The notes beneath the pieces are model-generated. The model did not search any database. It worked only from the letters and a program-made list of their open reading frames with translations, and had not been told where the DNA came from. The translations under genes were made by a program, and so were the position numbers. A stretch of 35,756 nt of DNA from Gammaproteobacteria bacterium (GTDB lineage: Bacteria > Pseudomonadota > Gammaproteobacteria > S012-40): NCBI GenBank assembly GCA_029884425.1, contig JAOUHV010000031.1:1-35756 (forward strand). Reading direction: 5' to 3'. This document shows positions 8,901-15,765 of the stretch, piece after piece; position 1 is the first letter of the stretch, and each line of letters starts with the position of its first letter.

Positions 8901-9520
8901 CGCGAAAGATATTCTAAAACAATATCTTCATGGCTGTAGCCGACGAACAAGACCGTGTAGGTGCGAAAAAGGTCTACAAGAAATCGTCGTGCCCATCCTT
9001 CGGTCAAGTAACCTCGCCCAAAGTCCGCATCTGTGACCACCATTCCCCTAATATGGTCCAGATGTCCATGCACATGGACGATTCCGGCAAAATCGGATCC
9101 CAATGGCAAGGCAGGTGATCGGTATATATCTGGTAAGTTGCCAAATTGAGCCATCGCCGCCTCTTCGAACAACGAATCAAAATTCGTTGTAACGATACGT
9201 ACCAAATCGTGTTTCGAGAACAAACGCACTAGATTGGTGTGGAGAGGAGCAAAATGACCAGAAGGAAGCGTCAGTGAATTAGATACGCGCTCATGGACGG
9301 CAACACCGCTTCTTAACAAACGACCCAGAAACCTATCGGTAGGCTCGTTTTCGTTCCTTTCTTCGCCGCTTCCTGCGGCAACTATTTTGGCAAGTCGGTT
9401 GAAATCTGGGAGATTTGCTGGCTCCCCCATTGATACGCCCGCACCAGCAAAGACAACACATTTACCAGCACGTAAACTCGCTATCAGCTCATCAGGAAAG
9501 TTGATCGAATTGAACTGCAT
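5981..9520 (-). CDS. SIR2-domain anti-phage defence-type protein, 1179 aa
   Basis: The N-terminal about 270 residues form a SIR2/sirtuin-like Rossmann domain: GAGVS at 26-30, TTNFD at 111-115, catalytic-type HG at 151-152 and GYSHED at 194-199. These are the positions used for NAD binding and hydrolysis in defence sirtuins (DSR1/DSR2, ThsA). The remaining about 900 residues are a long helical, Trp- and Leu-rich region without recognised motifs, as expected of a sensor/scaffold part; it may match DUF4020, but this was not searched. The likely role is phage-triggered NAD+ depletion and abortive infection (inference). ATG at 9520 has an AGGAA ribosome site. The gene is more A+T-rich than its neighbours, sits beside an IS256 remnant and lies downstream of a Fic gene on the same strand, all suggesting horizontal transfer. 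Confidence 0.8.
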   Translation of the reverse strand: MQFNSINFPDELIASLRAGKCVVFAGAGVSMGEPANLPDFNRLAKIVAAGSGEERNENEPTDRFLGRLLRSGVAVHERVSNSLTLPSGHFAPLHTNLVRLFSKHDLVRIVTTNFDSLFEEAAMAQFGNLPDIYRSPALPLGSDFAGIVHVHGHLDHIRGMVVTDADFGRGYLTEGWARRFLVDLFRTYTVLFVGYSHEDIVLEYLSRALPESTVGQRFTLIGEDVEQGEWLARGIEPISFPKPGKRDYTVLCSGIEQLANYLSRTMLDWKRELTGLAAVKPPQDEESEHQILDALSDEKKVRFFTNTASDKDWLSWLDSRGVLDNLFLDGKLNERDQVLANWLAKNYAYQFPNELILVIANHGLKVNNYFWWILGQEIGMDKQSSDHFSPETLAKWVSVLLSAYPTVSDDFVIGLLGERCSEAGNSKCLIELFIKLVECRLKVKKEFNWHEDEEISNETLKLDIEYKINGDHWCLNEFYEKHLKPILHEVAISLLDKSVYQIERIHRILWLWGKSDENWDRMSYGRSAIEPHEQDRIQDAEDVLINVARDCLESLGETKLLYAHSFFLKHCNSEVPLFRRLCVHFLAERGDIDAEAKLDIFLNEMNLHEVPSHHEIFRLMGLIYPKLDADSRGRLVKEVLAYEWPNPETGALEERAAYVKFNWLDWLRKADPECELLENELNALAEKFPDLQPSEHQDFTYWKSGGEWVGPVSPWSVNELLARSASEWFEQLLSFKGNEFRGPDRRGMCQTLSEAVKNNPPWGTSLAKELADKDEWQSDLWGALIDAWKDWPDNQDYRADSLHWLADERLFPRFSYDISRCLYALVEGDGKLNAVGYLNQAHEVAMLLWPHVSVEEYPEEKDDWLLFAINSPAGILAEFWVHGLSLWWKAQKEKPESLPDQYSKILERVLHEHTPASGVALTVIASQFSYFLSIDHAWTERELLPCFDRDNNSLRMQQSWDGFLSWGRLNQRVFDVLHPLFLKAAACLNTELASYRDRFAEFFAVLVIFYLDDPLKEAIPAFYKGGEEEDWRNFARHVGHLLRGLNEEQQAELWGKWLKSYWEGRIHGIPKALTSGEVNVMLEWPLRLKAIFPEAVRIAGKLPLSPFEHLSVGHDLMKENLDERYPNDVAKLLVLLMKTGSPKYVYYGFDKVIQRLPEDKVDPDVWAELQGTAQGLGII

Positions 9521-9570
9521 GGAAATTCCTTTGTGTTATTCCGATCCAAACCCCAGATTATCTATACAAA

Positions 9571-9717
9571 CTATACGCAACTTGAATTTTGATCCTGTGT
9601 TAGCCGAGAGTGCCAATTTGCATTAATCAATTCAACTAATTCTAAGGCGGCTCCCACGACATATCTGCCGTTGGAAGTGGACGCTCTGAAGGACGGCACC
9701 GGATCGCCCTCAGCCAT
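9571..9717 (-). CDS. Small ORF of 48 codons between fic and the SIR2 gene, unrecognised
   Basis: An ATG at 9717 overlaps the end of the Fic frame by 8 bp (GATGGCTGA contains both the start and the Fic stop). It opens an uninterrupted 48-residue frame beginning MAEGDPVPSF and containing YVVGAALELVELIN. It stops at 9571, about 50 bp before the SIR2 start. The overlap suggests translational coupling, and the composition looks protein-like, with an amphipathic helix. No family is recognised. It could be a genuine small partner protein, the 3' remnant of a lost gene, or chance. Confidence 0.35.
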   Translation of the reverse strand: MAEGDPVPSFRASTSNGRYVVGAALELVELINANWHSRLTQDQNSSCV

Positions 9718-10873
9718 CTACATCAACACACCCAGGCCACAACTGATTTTTATCATCCAGTCTCACGACACCTAACTCACGCAACTTTATTAAATCACGT
9801 TGCTTGGTTTTATCCGTCAGCTTCACATACAGACCCAGATACCAGGGAGACTTTCTTAAATCGGCAAGTAATACTGGTTTGCCCGATGCCATGATTTGGC
9901 TGACGATGGCATACTGTCTGGGATTGATTATTTTTTCATCGCTCAAGCGCTTTACTTCATTCTCAAACAGAATCAACCCAATGAGTGCATTTACCCGGTC
10001 GTGCAGGCCGTTGATGCTGGCCAGCATACCTTCCAGGAAAAAGGCAACGAAGTCTGTATTTGGCGCCTCAGCCTTTTTCTCGGTCTGCTTTCGGGTGGTA
10101 TTGAACAGTGTGAAATAAGCGTGAATGTGTTCAAAGTAATAACGTGCCTGGGCAAAAGGGGCGTACTTGTAGCCTTCTGCCTGAAGCAGGGTTGCCTCTA
10201 ACACCCGGCCCACACGACCATTGCCATCCCAGAAGGGATGAATCAGCTCGTAATAAAGATGTACCAGCGGTGCCCGAATTAAAACTGGCACCCCCTGCGC
10301 TGCCAATTGTTGGTGCCACTCGATAAGAGCATCCAGCAGTCGCTCAACGTCTTTTCCATACTGAGGGGGCTTATAGACACCGCCATGCTCCTGATTCCCT
10401 ACCCGGGTAACTACATCCTTGGGATTATCTCTAAGCACTCCTGGCCGGTTGTGCTGATCGGGAATCTGGTCAGTGACTGCGGCGTGGATTCTCTGAATAA
10501 ACCCCACATTTAGCTGCCAACCAGATTCGGCGGCAGCCTGCTGGGCCAGTTCATAGGCACTTTTGAGATTGATGGCGCGACGCTGTTCAACGTCCTGCAC
10601 CTGGGCTGGCATGAGGTCCAGCGCTTCTTCAGTCTCCTCGACAGAAAGAGTGCCGCCCTCAATGGAGTTGGTGCCAAAGATACTGCTGACGACAACCTCT
10701 TTTTCCAGTCGATTGGCCACCTGGGACAAAGGCGAGCTTTTAAAGCGCTTATGGGCATCATTCACGCGCAGCAACAGGCTTTCCAACGCAGCCATATCCA
10801 CGCCAACCTGGAAGACAAATGGGCCGAAACGATCGGTTTCCACCCTCATTTGGGGACTATTATCCTCTGGCAC
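9710..10873 (-). CDS. Fic-domain protein (probable AMP-transferase) with N-terminal inhibitory motif and C-terminal winged helix
   Basis: The canonical Fic loop HPFWDGNGR begins at His212 (numbering from the GTG at 10873). The motif TNSIEG at 68-73 fits the [S/T]xxxE[G/N] inhibitory helix of class II Fic proteins, with Glu72 as the inhibitory residue. The C-terminal 70 residues (YAIVSQIMASGKPVLLADL...) look like a winged helix, often seen in this subfamily. Fic enzymes usually transfer AMP from ATP to Ser/Thr/Tyr hydroxyls of target proteins; the target here is unknown. The start is uncertain: GTG at 10873 or ATG at 10849, neither with a strong ribosome site. A palindrome lies about 75 bp upstream. 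It probably shares mRNA with the small ORF and perhaps the SIR2 gene. Confidence 0.88.
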   Translation of the reverse strand: MPEDNSPQMRVETDRFGPFVFQVGVDMAALESLLLRVNDAHKRFKSSPLSQVANRLEKEVVVSSIFGTNSIEGGTLSVEETEEALDLMPAQVQDVEQRRAINLKSAYELAQQAAAESGWQLNVGFIQRIHAAVTDQIPDQHNRPGVLRDNPKDVVTRVGNQEHGGVYKPPQYGKDVERLLDALIEWHQQLAAQGVPVLIRAPLVHLYYELIHPFWDGNGRVGRVLEATLLQAEGYKYAPFAQARYYFEHIHAYFTLFNTTRKQTEKKAEAPNTDFVAFFLEGMLASINGLHDRVNALIGLILFENEVKRLSDEKIINPRQYAIVSQIMASGKPVLLADLRKSPWYLGLYVKLTDKTKQRDLIKLRELGVVRLDDKNQLWPGCVDVDG

Positions 10874-10889
10874 GAAAAAAGTCTCGAAA

Positions 10890-10977
10890 AATGTCCACTG
10901 AAAAAAATAAAATTACTATTTTAATTCAATATGTTAAATAAAATTAATACGACACAGTGTCGTATTTAATGTCCACT
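10890..10977. repeat. 10-bp direct repeat flanking the fic leader
   Basis: AATGTCCACT occurs at 10890-10899 and again at 10968-10977, bracketing a very A+T-rich segment that contains the palindrome. The repeat could be a regulator half-site pair or a target/attachment duplication. Function is unknown. Confidence 0.4.
10947..10965. promoter_or_regulatory. Perfect 19-bp palindrome upstream of fic, candidate operator
   Basis: ATACGACAC-A-GTGTCGTAT has 9-base arms around a single central base. It lies between the Fic start and the DUF2058 promoter, within an A+T-rich tract suitable for a minus-strand promoter. The form suits a dimeric repressor, possibly autoregulation through the Fic winged helix (inference). 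There is no T-tract directly after it, so a terminator is less likely. Confidence 0.5.
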
Positions 10978-11108
10978 CAGCATACCTTGTGTACTGGGTA
11001 ATTGCCATCATTACCAGGATTTAACGCTGAACCTTGATTCGAACCCTGGGAAGGTCGCCCTTCAACGGCTCTGAAGGCCAGCGGCGGGCATTTCGGCTCA
11101 CACGCTGC

Positions 11109-11114
11109 TATAAT
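11109..11114 (+). promoter_or_regulatory. -10 element for the DUF2058 gene
   Basis: A consensus TATAAT lies 34 bases before the GTG start. No good -35 box is visible 17 bases upstream. The 10978-11108 stretch otherwise holds only a weak hairpin (11059-11077) and a short tRNA-T-arm-like string. Confidence 0.45.
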
Positions 11115-11147
11115 CGCCGCATTTTTTAACCAGCGGAGCACTTAACC

Positions 11148-11783
11148 GTGAGCATTTCCATCAAAGATCAGCTGTTGCGTGCCGGTCTGGTCACAGAAGA
11201 ACGAATCAAAAAAGCGGAAGAAAAGCCCCAGCGCAAGCCGCAGCCCAAGAAAAAGCCCGCGCAACCCCACAAACGTCGCCCCGTGGCCGCCAAACCCAAA
11301 GCCGCCCCTGCGCCGGTCGAACCCGTACTCAGCGCTGAAGAGCGTGCAGCCGCCAAGGCCCTAAAACAAAAGCTGCGTGAGTTTTTGCGTGAACATCGCC
11401 TGAACAAAAACCAGGTCGATGACGAGGTTAAACAGGCGCTGGGCAAAACCGACGCCCCGGCTGAGGCAGACAACGGCGAAAGCCCTCCCCCGCCTGCGGC
11501 CCCGACCGGCCCGGTGGCAGATATCAAGTATTATTTTCAACTGCAAGGCCGCGCCCACCACCTGTACCTGACGGCGGAACAGCGCCAGGGCGTCATTGCC
11601 GGCGAGTTGAGCATTCTGGTGCGCAATGAACGCTATTACCTGCTAACCGCTGCCGACCTGGCCACCGCTCGCGAAATGGCACCGGAATCGGTCGTTTTCA
11701 CCGCCACAGACAGCGACAGCGAAACCACCGATGCCGACGATCCCTACGCGGCCTTTCGGATACCGGATGACCTTCACTGGTAA
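11148..11783 (+). CDS. yaiL: DUF2058 family protein (YaiL-like)
   Basis: A 211-residue protein starting at GTG 11148 with GGAG nine bases upstream. The N-terminus SIKDQLLRAGLVTEERIKKAE is followed by a Lys/Pro/Ala-rich basic linker (about residues 25-60). A helical segment REFLREHRLNKNQVDDEVKQAL and a folded C-terminal domain (IKYYFQLQGRAHHLYLT...YLLTAADL) follow. It ends DDPYAAFRIPDDLHW, a close match to the C-terminal signature of YaiL/DUF2058. The family is described as nucleoprotein/polynucleotide-associated but has no settled function. It is a monocistronic unit with its own promoter-like -10 and a strong terminator. Confidence 0.85.
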   Translation: MSISIKDQLLRAGLVTEERIKKAEEKPQRKPQPKKKPAQPHKRRPVAAKPKAAPAPVEPVLSAEERAAAKALKQKLREFLREHRLNKNQVDDEVKQALGKTDAPAEADNGESPPPPAAPTGPVADIKYYFQLQGRAHHLYLTAEQRQGVIAGELSILVRNERYYLLTAADLATAREMAPESVVFTATDSDSETTDADDPYAAFRIPDDLHW

Positions 11784-11811
11784 TAACTCTTTGAAATAGA
11801 TAGTTTTTCCC

Positions 11812-11839
11812 AAAAAGCCTGGCTCAGTCCAGGCTTTTT
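11812..11839 (+). terminator. Rho-independent terminator after the DUF2058 gene
   Basis: An 11-bp perfect stem (AAAAAGCCTGG / CCAGGCTTTTT) with a 6-base loop ends in a T-run, 29 bp after the stop codon. Symmetric A and T runs make it potentially bidirectional. Confidence 0.85.
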
Positions 11840-11903
11840 GCGTTGTGACGCCATTCAAAATTTTCAACAAATTTCCTCAAGAACATACTGGACAGGACGT
11901 TAT

Positions 11904-11952
11904 TTTGGGATATTATTCCCAAATGAGAGATTCATTGGGATTAATTTCCCAA
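11904..11952 (+). promoter_or_regulatory. Two tandem TTGGGA-N6-TCCCAA palindromes, candidate operator
   Basis: The first copy (11904-11923) has arms TTTGGGA/TCCCAAA; the second (11935-11952) has arms TTGGGA/TCCCAA. Both have 6-base A/T-only spacers. Their centres lie exactly 30 bp apart, close to three helical turns, so two dimers would bind on the same face. They sit 70-118 bp before the first DUF5666 start. No known regulator was matched. Confidence 0.6.
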
Positions 11953-12021
11953 GAATTTTTCTTCTTGGCCGATAACAGAAGTGAGACGACAGCACAGCCG
12001 CACAACCTTAGGAGATTCACC

Positions 12022-13485
12022 ATGAAAAACCGTACTTTCAACTACAGCATGACCGCCCTTTCCGTTGCCCTAGCCCTGGGCCTGACCGGCTGCCTTGGCG
12101 GCTCCGACGACAAACCACTGGATACCACCCTGCCCACCCCCAAAGTGACACAAGGCGTGATCACTGGCTTTGGTAGTGTGTTCGTCAATGGCGTGGAGTA
12201 TGAAACCGATGTTGCCTCTATCAACGTAGATGGTCTTGCCGGTAACGAAACCCAGCTGAAACTGGGCATGGTGGTCAAACTCAAAGGCTCGGTCAATGCC
12301 GATGGCTCCACCGGCAACGCCCTGAGCGTAGATTTTGCCGATAACCTGGAAGGCACGGTAGCTGCCAACAACATCGGCATCGACAACACGCTAACCGTCA
12401 TGGGTCAAACCGTCACCATTACCGCAGACACCGTGTTTGAAAGCTCAGTTGCAGGTCAACTCTCCCCCGCTGACATCGCAGCCGGCAACATTGTTGAAAT
12501 CAGCGGTTTCACCAGCGGCGACGGCAATATTTTCGCCACTCGCGTGGAAGTGAAAAAACAGGCCCATGTACAGGGTGATGAAATCCAGTTGAAGGGGCTG
12601 ATCAGCATGCTAGACAGCACTGCAAAAACCTTCAAATTGGGCGGAATGACCATCGACTATAACCAAGCTGCAGAAGTTCCTGCTGTAATCGCGAACGGTT
12701 TGTACGTCGAAGCCAAAACCACTTCCGCACCTGCCGGCAACACCTTCGTCGCCAGCAAAATCGAAGTGGAAGGCAATGGCGAACTGGGTGTCGAAGTCGC
12801 TGAAAATGAAGACATCGAATTGTCCGGTATGATTACCAGTGTCGGCACTCCTTCTCTCGATGGCCTGAGCGTTGATTTCACCATCAATGGTCAGTTGGCC
12901 AAACTGGTGGTTGAAGAAGCCGGCAAAATGGCGGAAGAATCAGCCAAACTGGTAGTAGGCGCTAAAGCCCGCATCGAAGGCAAGGGCGACGCCACTGGCG
13001 TGCTGATCGTCAACGAAATTGACTCCGGTATGGGCGACAGCGATCTGGAAATCAAAGGCTTTGTCGACAGCGTTGACGTTGCCAACAAGTCCGTCACCAT
13101 CCTGGGACAAACCATTTATCTCACCAATAACACCATGGTGAAAGATGATCTGGATGTGGGCGCACAACGCTACTTTGGCGTGGATGATTTAGTGAATGGT
13201 GACTGGATTGAAGTGAAGCTGGCCATTGACGCAGCCACAGGAAATCTGGTGGCACTCAATATGAAACGCGATGACGCCAGCGGCAACACGGAAGAGCTGA
13301 AAGGCAAAATCGTCGACAATACCACCACGCTAGGCCACATGATCATCGGTGATGCCTCTCTGGCCCCTACGATGAATTTGGATGTGTTGTCTAATGCTAC
13401 CGGCTTTGCTGCCGGGGACAAGGTAGTCATTACCGTCACCGAAAACGGCGGTGTACTGACTGCAACTAATGTTATCCTAGACTAA
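12022..13485 (+). CDS. DUF5666-domain lipoprotein (first copy)
   Basis: A 487-residue protein starting at ATG 12022 with AGGAG seven bases upstream. In-frame sequence back to 11845 would run across the operators and lacks a signal peptide at its start. A lipoprotein signal peptide ends with lipobox LTGC (Cys24), and the mature N-terminus is GGSDDKP. The rest is a series of about 70-residue beta-rich DUF5666 repeats, with GFGSVFVNGVEYET, KLGMVVKLKGSV, VEISGF and VEVKKQA recurring with variation. Residue 2 of the mature form is Leu, consistent with outer-membrane sorting by Lol. Function is unknown; the repeats resemble small OB-like barrels. It is a paralogue of the second copy downstream. Confidence 0.85.
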   Translation: MKNRTFNYSMTALSVALALGLTGCLGGSDDKPLDTTLPTPKVTQGVITGFGSVFVNGVEYETDVASINVDGLAGNETQLKLGMVVKLKGSVNADGSTGNALSVDFADNLEGTVAANNIGIDNTLTVMGQTVTITADTVFESSVAGQLSPADIAAGNIVEISGFTSGDGNIFATRVEVKKQAHVQGDEIQLKGLISMLDSTAKTFKLGGMTIDYNQAAEVPAVIANGLYVEAKTTSAPAGNTFVASKIEVEGNGELGVEVAENEDIELSGMITSVGTPSLDGLSVDFTINGQLAKLVVEEAGKMAEESAKLVVGAKARIEGKGDATGVLIVNEIDSGMGDSDLEIKGFVDSVDVANKSVTILGQTIYLTNNTMVKDDLDVGAQRYFGVDDLVNGDWIEVKLAIDAATGNLVALNMKRDDASGNTEELKGKIVDNTTTLGHMIIGDASLAPTMNLDVLSNATGFAAGDKVVITVTENGGVLTATNVILD

Positions 13486-13501
13486 TCTGCAAACGAGGCA
13501 T

Positions 13502-13527
13502 GGGGGAGTTTCGACTCCCCCTGTTTT
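13502..13527 (+). terminator. TTCG-capped hairpin just before the DUF6502 gene
   Basis: A perfect 8-bp stem GGGGGAGT/ACTCCCCC closed by a TTCG tetraloop is followed by TGTTTT. It lies 15 bp after the DUF5666 stop and ends 10 bp before the DUF6502 ATG. It can act as an attenuating terminator or as a translation-controlling structure. Confidence 0.7.
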
Positions 13528-13531
13528 AAAG

Positions 13532-14353
13532 ATGAGCGACGATAAACAAAAAATTCTTCACTCCGCCCTGGCAAAGCTGCTGACCCCACTGGTTCGGCTG
13601 ATGCTTCGCAACGGCGTGACACACGGCGTGTTTGAAGAAATCGCACGCAAAATCTACGTGGATGTGGCGGAAAAAGATTTTTCGCTGGACGATAAAAAGC
13701 AAACCACGACCCGTATTTCCACCATCACCGGTTTGAATCGCAAAGAAGTGGCCCGTCTGCAACAAATGGACGCCAGCAATGCTGATTACTCACTGAAAGA
13801 ACAACACCGCGTTGCCCGCGTTATCTTCGGCTGGATCAACAATCCCAGCTATCTGCAACTGGACGGTGATCCCAAACCCCTGAGCTTCGACAAAGACGAA
13901 CTCAACTTTTCTACCCTGGTCAAACAATACAGCGGCGACATGACACCGCGCGCAATCTTTGATGAACTGAATGCAAAAGGCGTCATCCAGATCGACGATG
14001 ACGGCCTGATCCACCTGCTGCAACGCGCCTACATTCCCACCACCAGCGAAGTCGACAAACTGAAAATTCTGGGGGTGGATGTCAACGGCCTGATCAGCAC
14101 CATTGACCGCAACATTTACCAATCCGAGAAAGAGCCGTTCTTCCAACGCAAGGTCTACTACGACAACCTGCCTGAAGAAGCCCTGCCGCTGATCAAAAAA
14201 TTGATCGCCAGTCGCAGCCAGGCGCTGATGGAAGAAGTTAACCGATTAATGGCCGAATATGACCGCGACGCCAACCCCAACAGCCAGGGGACAGGTCGCA
14301 AGGCCGCCGGCCTTGGTATTTTTTACTTTGAAGATGACTCCCAGGAGAAATAG
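13532..14353 (+). CDS. DUF6502 family protein, probable cytoplasmic regulator
   Basis: A 273-residue protein with no signal peptide or membrane segment. The N-terminal about 75 residues (LAKLLTPLVRLMLRNGVTHGVFEEIARKIYVDVA...) contain RISTITGLNRKEVARLQ, a plausible helix-turn-helix. The middle part, FSTLVKQYSGDMTPRAIFDELNAKGVIQIDDDG, resembles a second winged-helix-like unit. DUF6502 proteins are known mainly from their proximity to DUF5666 genes, as here. A DNA-binding role, possibly at the tandem palindromes upstream, is inference. No clear Shine-Dalgarno precedes ATG 13532. The stop is 3 bp before the second DUF5666 gene, so the two are co-transcribed. Confidence 0.75.
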   Translation: MSDDKQKILHSALAKLLTPLVRLMLRNGVTHGVFEEIARKIYVDVAEKDFSLDDKKQTTTRISTITGLNRKEVARLQQMDASNADYSLKEQHRVARVIFGWINNPSYLQLDGDPKPLSFDKDELNFSTLVKQYSGDMTPRAIFDELNAKGVIQIDDDGLIHLLQRAYIPTTSEVDKLKILGVDVNGLISTIDRNIYQSEKEPFFQRKVYYDNLPEEALPLIKKLIASRSQALMEEVNRLMAEYDRDANPNSQGTGRKAAGLGIFYFEDDSQEK

Positions 14354-14356
14354 ACC

Positions 14357-15751
14357 ATGAACGCCTTACGCCTTCTCCCCCTTCCCCTGTTGTTGGCCGC
14401 GTTGTTAAGCGGTTGCGCCGGCGGTGGCGAAACCGGCACCGGTCTGACCCCAACGACCGAGCCTGTCGTTTCCCTGGGCGCCATCACCGGTTTTGGCAGT
14501 GTTTATGTCAACGGTGTGCATTTCCAAACCACCGGTAGCAGCGTCAGCCTCAATGGTGCCGGCGCCAACGAAACTGAGCTGAAAATCGGCATGGTGGTCA
14601 AAGTACGCGGCAAGATTGATCCCGACGATCCATTAACCGGCGTTGCCAGCGCGGTTGAATATGACAACGAACTCAAAGGCGTAGTAACCGCTACCACCCT
14701 GGATCTCAACAACGTCGGTACCATTACCGTCATGGGACAAGTGGTCACCATCGATAATCAAACCCAAATCGAAGGCGCGCTTTCAATCGCCATCAACAAC
14801 GTAGTCGAGGTCAGTGGCTACGCCGATGGTCTGGGCAACATTCACGCGACTTTGGTTGAGGTTAAGAGTGCCAGCTATACCGCCGGCGAAGAAATTGAAC
14901 TGAAAGGTACCGTGAGTTTGCTAAGTCCAACCGCTAAAACTTTTAGTATCGGATCGCAGACAATCAGTTATGGCGGCATTGGCAACGTTACACTGCAAGA
15001 TGGGGCCTTGGTCGAGGTTAAGTCCACCAGTGGCTTTAGCGGCGGCGTGCTGATCGCCAATCGCATTGAAGTGAAAAGTGCCAGTGGTCGCGAATTTGAA
15101 GGCAAGGATGGCCAGGAACTGGAACTGGAAGGCATCATCAGTGCGGTTAGCGTTTCTCCAGCACCTCCTAGCTTTACCGTAAACGGCTACACCGTGCTGG
15201 TGCAGGACACCACACCGTACACCGTGGGCGCACGCATCGAAGTTAAAGGCAAGTTCGATGGCAATGGCAACCTAGTGCTGGAAAGCGCCGAGCAACACAT
15301 TGAGGCCGATCTGGACATCAATGGCCGTGTCGCGCTCAATTCGTCTATCCCCAGCGCTATCACAGTGTTTGGCAAAGATTTCATCATCAATAACCAAACC
15401 ATCATGAACGACAATCGCGATCAGGGGGGTTACACGCCCGAACATTATTTCGATATCAAAAAACTAGGTAACGATGATCGGGTGGAACTGAGCGCCTACC
15501 AGCAACCCAGCGGTAGCTGGATAGTGACTCGTTTGGATCGCATCAACGACAGCGCTGACCCGCTGCTGATACACGGCATCATCACCGCTACCAACGATCC
15601 GATCACTCCGACCACGCTGACAATCAAAAACAGCTTTGTCATCGACATTTCAACCGTTGCCGCCCAGCTGAGTGGCAAAACCGTGGGCGATGAGATTAAA
15701 GTTGAGATTAACGTCGTCGGCAACAATCTGGTCGCCACCGCGATTCACTAA
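14357..15751 (+). CDS. DUF5666-domain lipoprotein (second copy)
   Basis: A 464-residue protein starting at ATG 14357, with AGGAG inside the end of the DUF6502 gene nine bases upstream. A lipobox LSGC (Cys20) is followed by a Gly/Thr-rich linker. The body aligns by eye with the first copy from its start: GAITGFGSVYVNGVHFQT, ETELKIGMVVKVRG, ITVMGQVVTIDNQT, and repeating EIELKGTVSLLSPTAKTFSIG units. Several DUF5666 repeats cover the whole mature protein. It is probably anchored in the outer membrane. The sequence has diverged, yet the conserved repeat register suggests an old tandem duplication around the DUF6502 gene. Confidence 0.85.
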   Translation: MNALRLLPLPLLLAALLSGCAGGGETGTGLTPTTEPVVSLGAITGFGSVYVNGVHFQTTGSSVSLNGAGANETELKIGMVVKVRGKIDPDDPLTGVASAVEYDNELKGVVTATTLDLNNVGTITVMGQVVTIDNQTQIEGALSIAINNVVEVSGYADGLGNIHATLVEVKSASYTAGEEIELKGTVSLLSPTAKTFSIGSQTISYGGIGNVTLQDGALVEVKSTSGFSGGVLIANRIEVKSASGREFEGKDGQELELEGIISAVSVSPAPPSFTVNGYTVLVQDTTPYTVGARIEVKGKFDGNGNLVLESAEQHIEADLDINGRVALNSSIPSAITVFGKDFIINNQTIMNDNRDQGGYTPEHYFDIKKLGNDDRVELSAYQQPSGSWIVTRLDRINDSADPLLIHGIITATNDPITPTTLTIKNSFVIDISTVAAQLSGKTVGDEIKVEINVVGNNLVATAIH

Positions 15752-15765
15752 CACGGAAAAGACCA

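Noticed and set aside
11020-11080. Minus-strand string AGGGTTCGAATC resembling a tRNA T-arm, with a nearby CTTCA/TGAAG hairpin resembling an anticodon arm.
   Set aside because: The T-stem does not pair (CAGGG against CAAGG), the 7-base loop lacks U33, and no acceptor or D-arm can be built. It is treated as chance or at most a decayed attachment remnant.
11845-12021. Longer N-terminus for the first DUF5666 protein.
   Set aside because: It would translate through the tandem operators and place the lipoprotein signal peptide internally; ATG 12022 has AGGAG and an immediate signal sequence.
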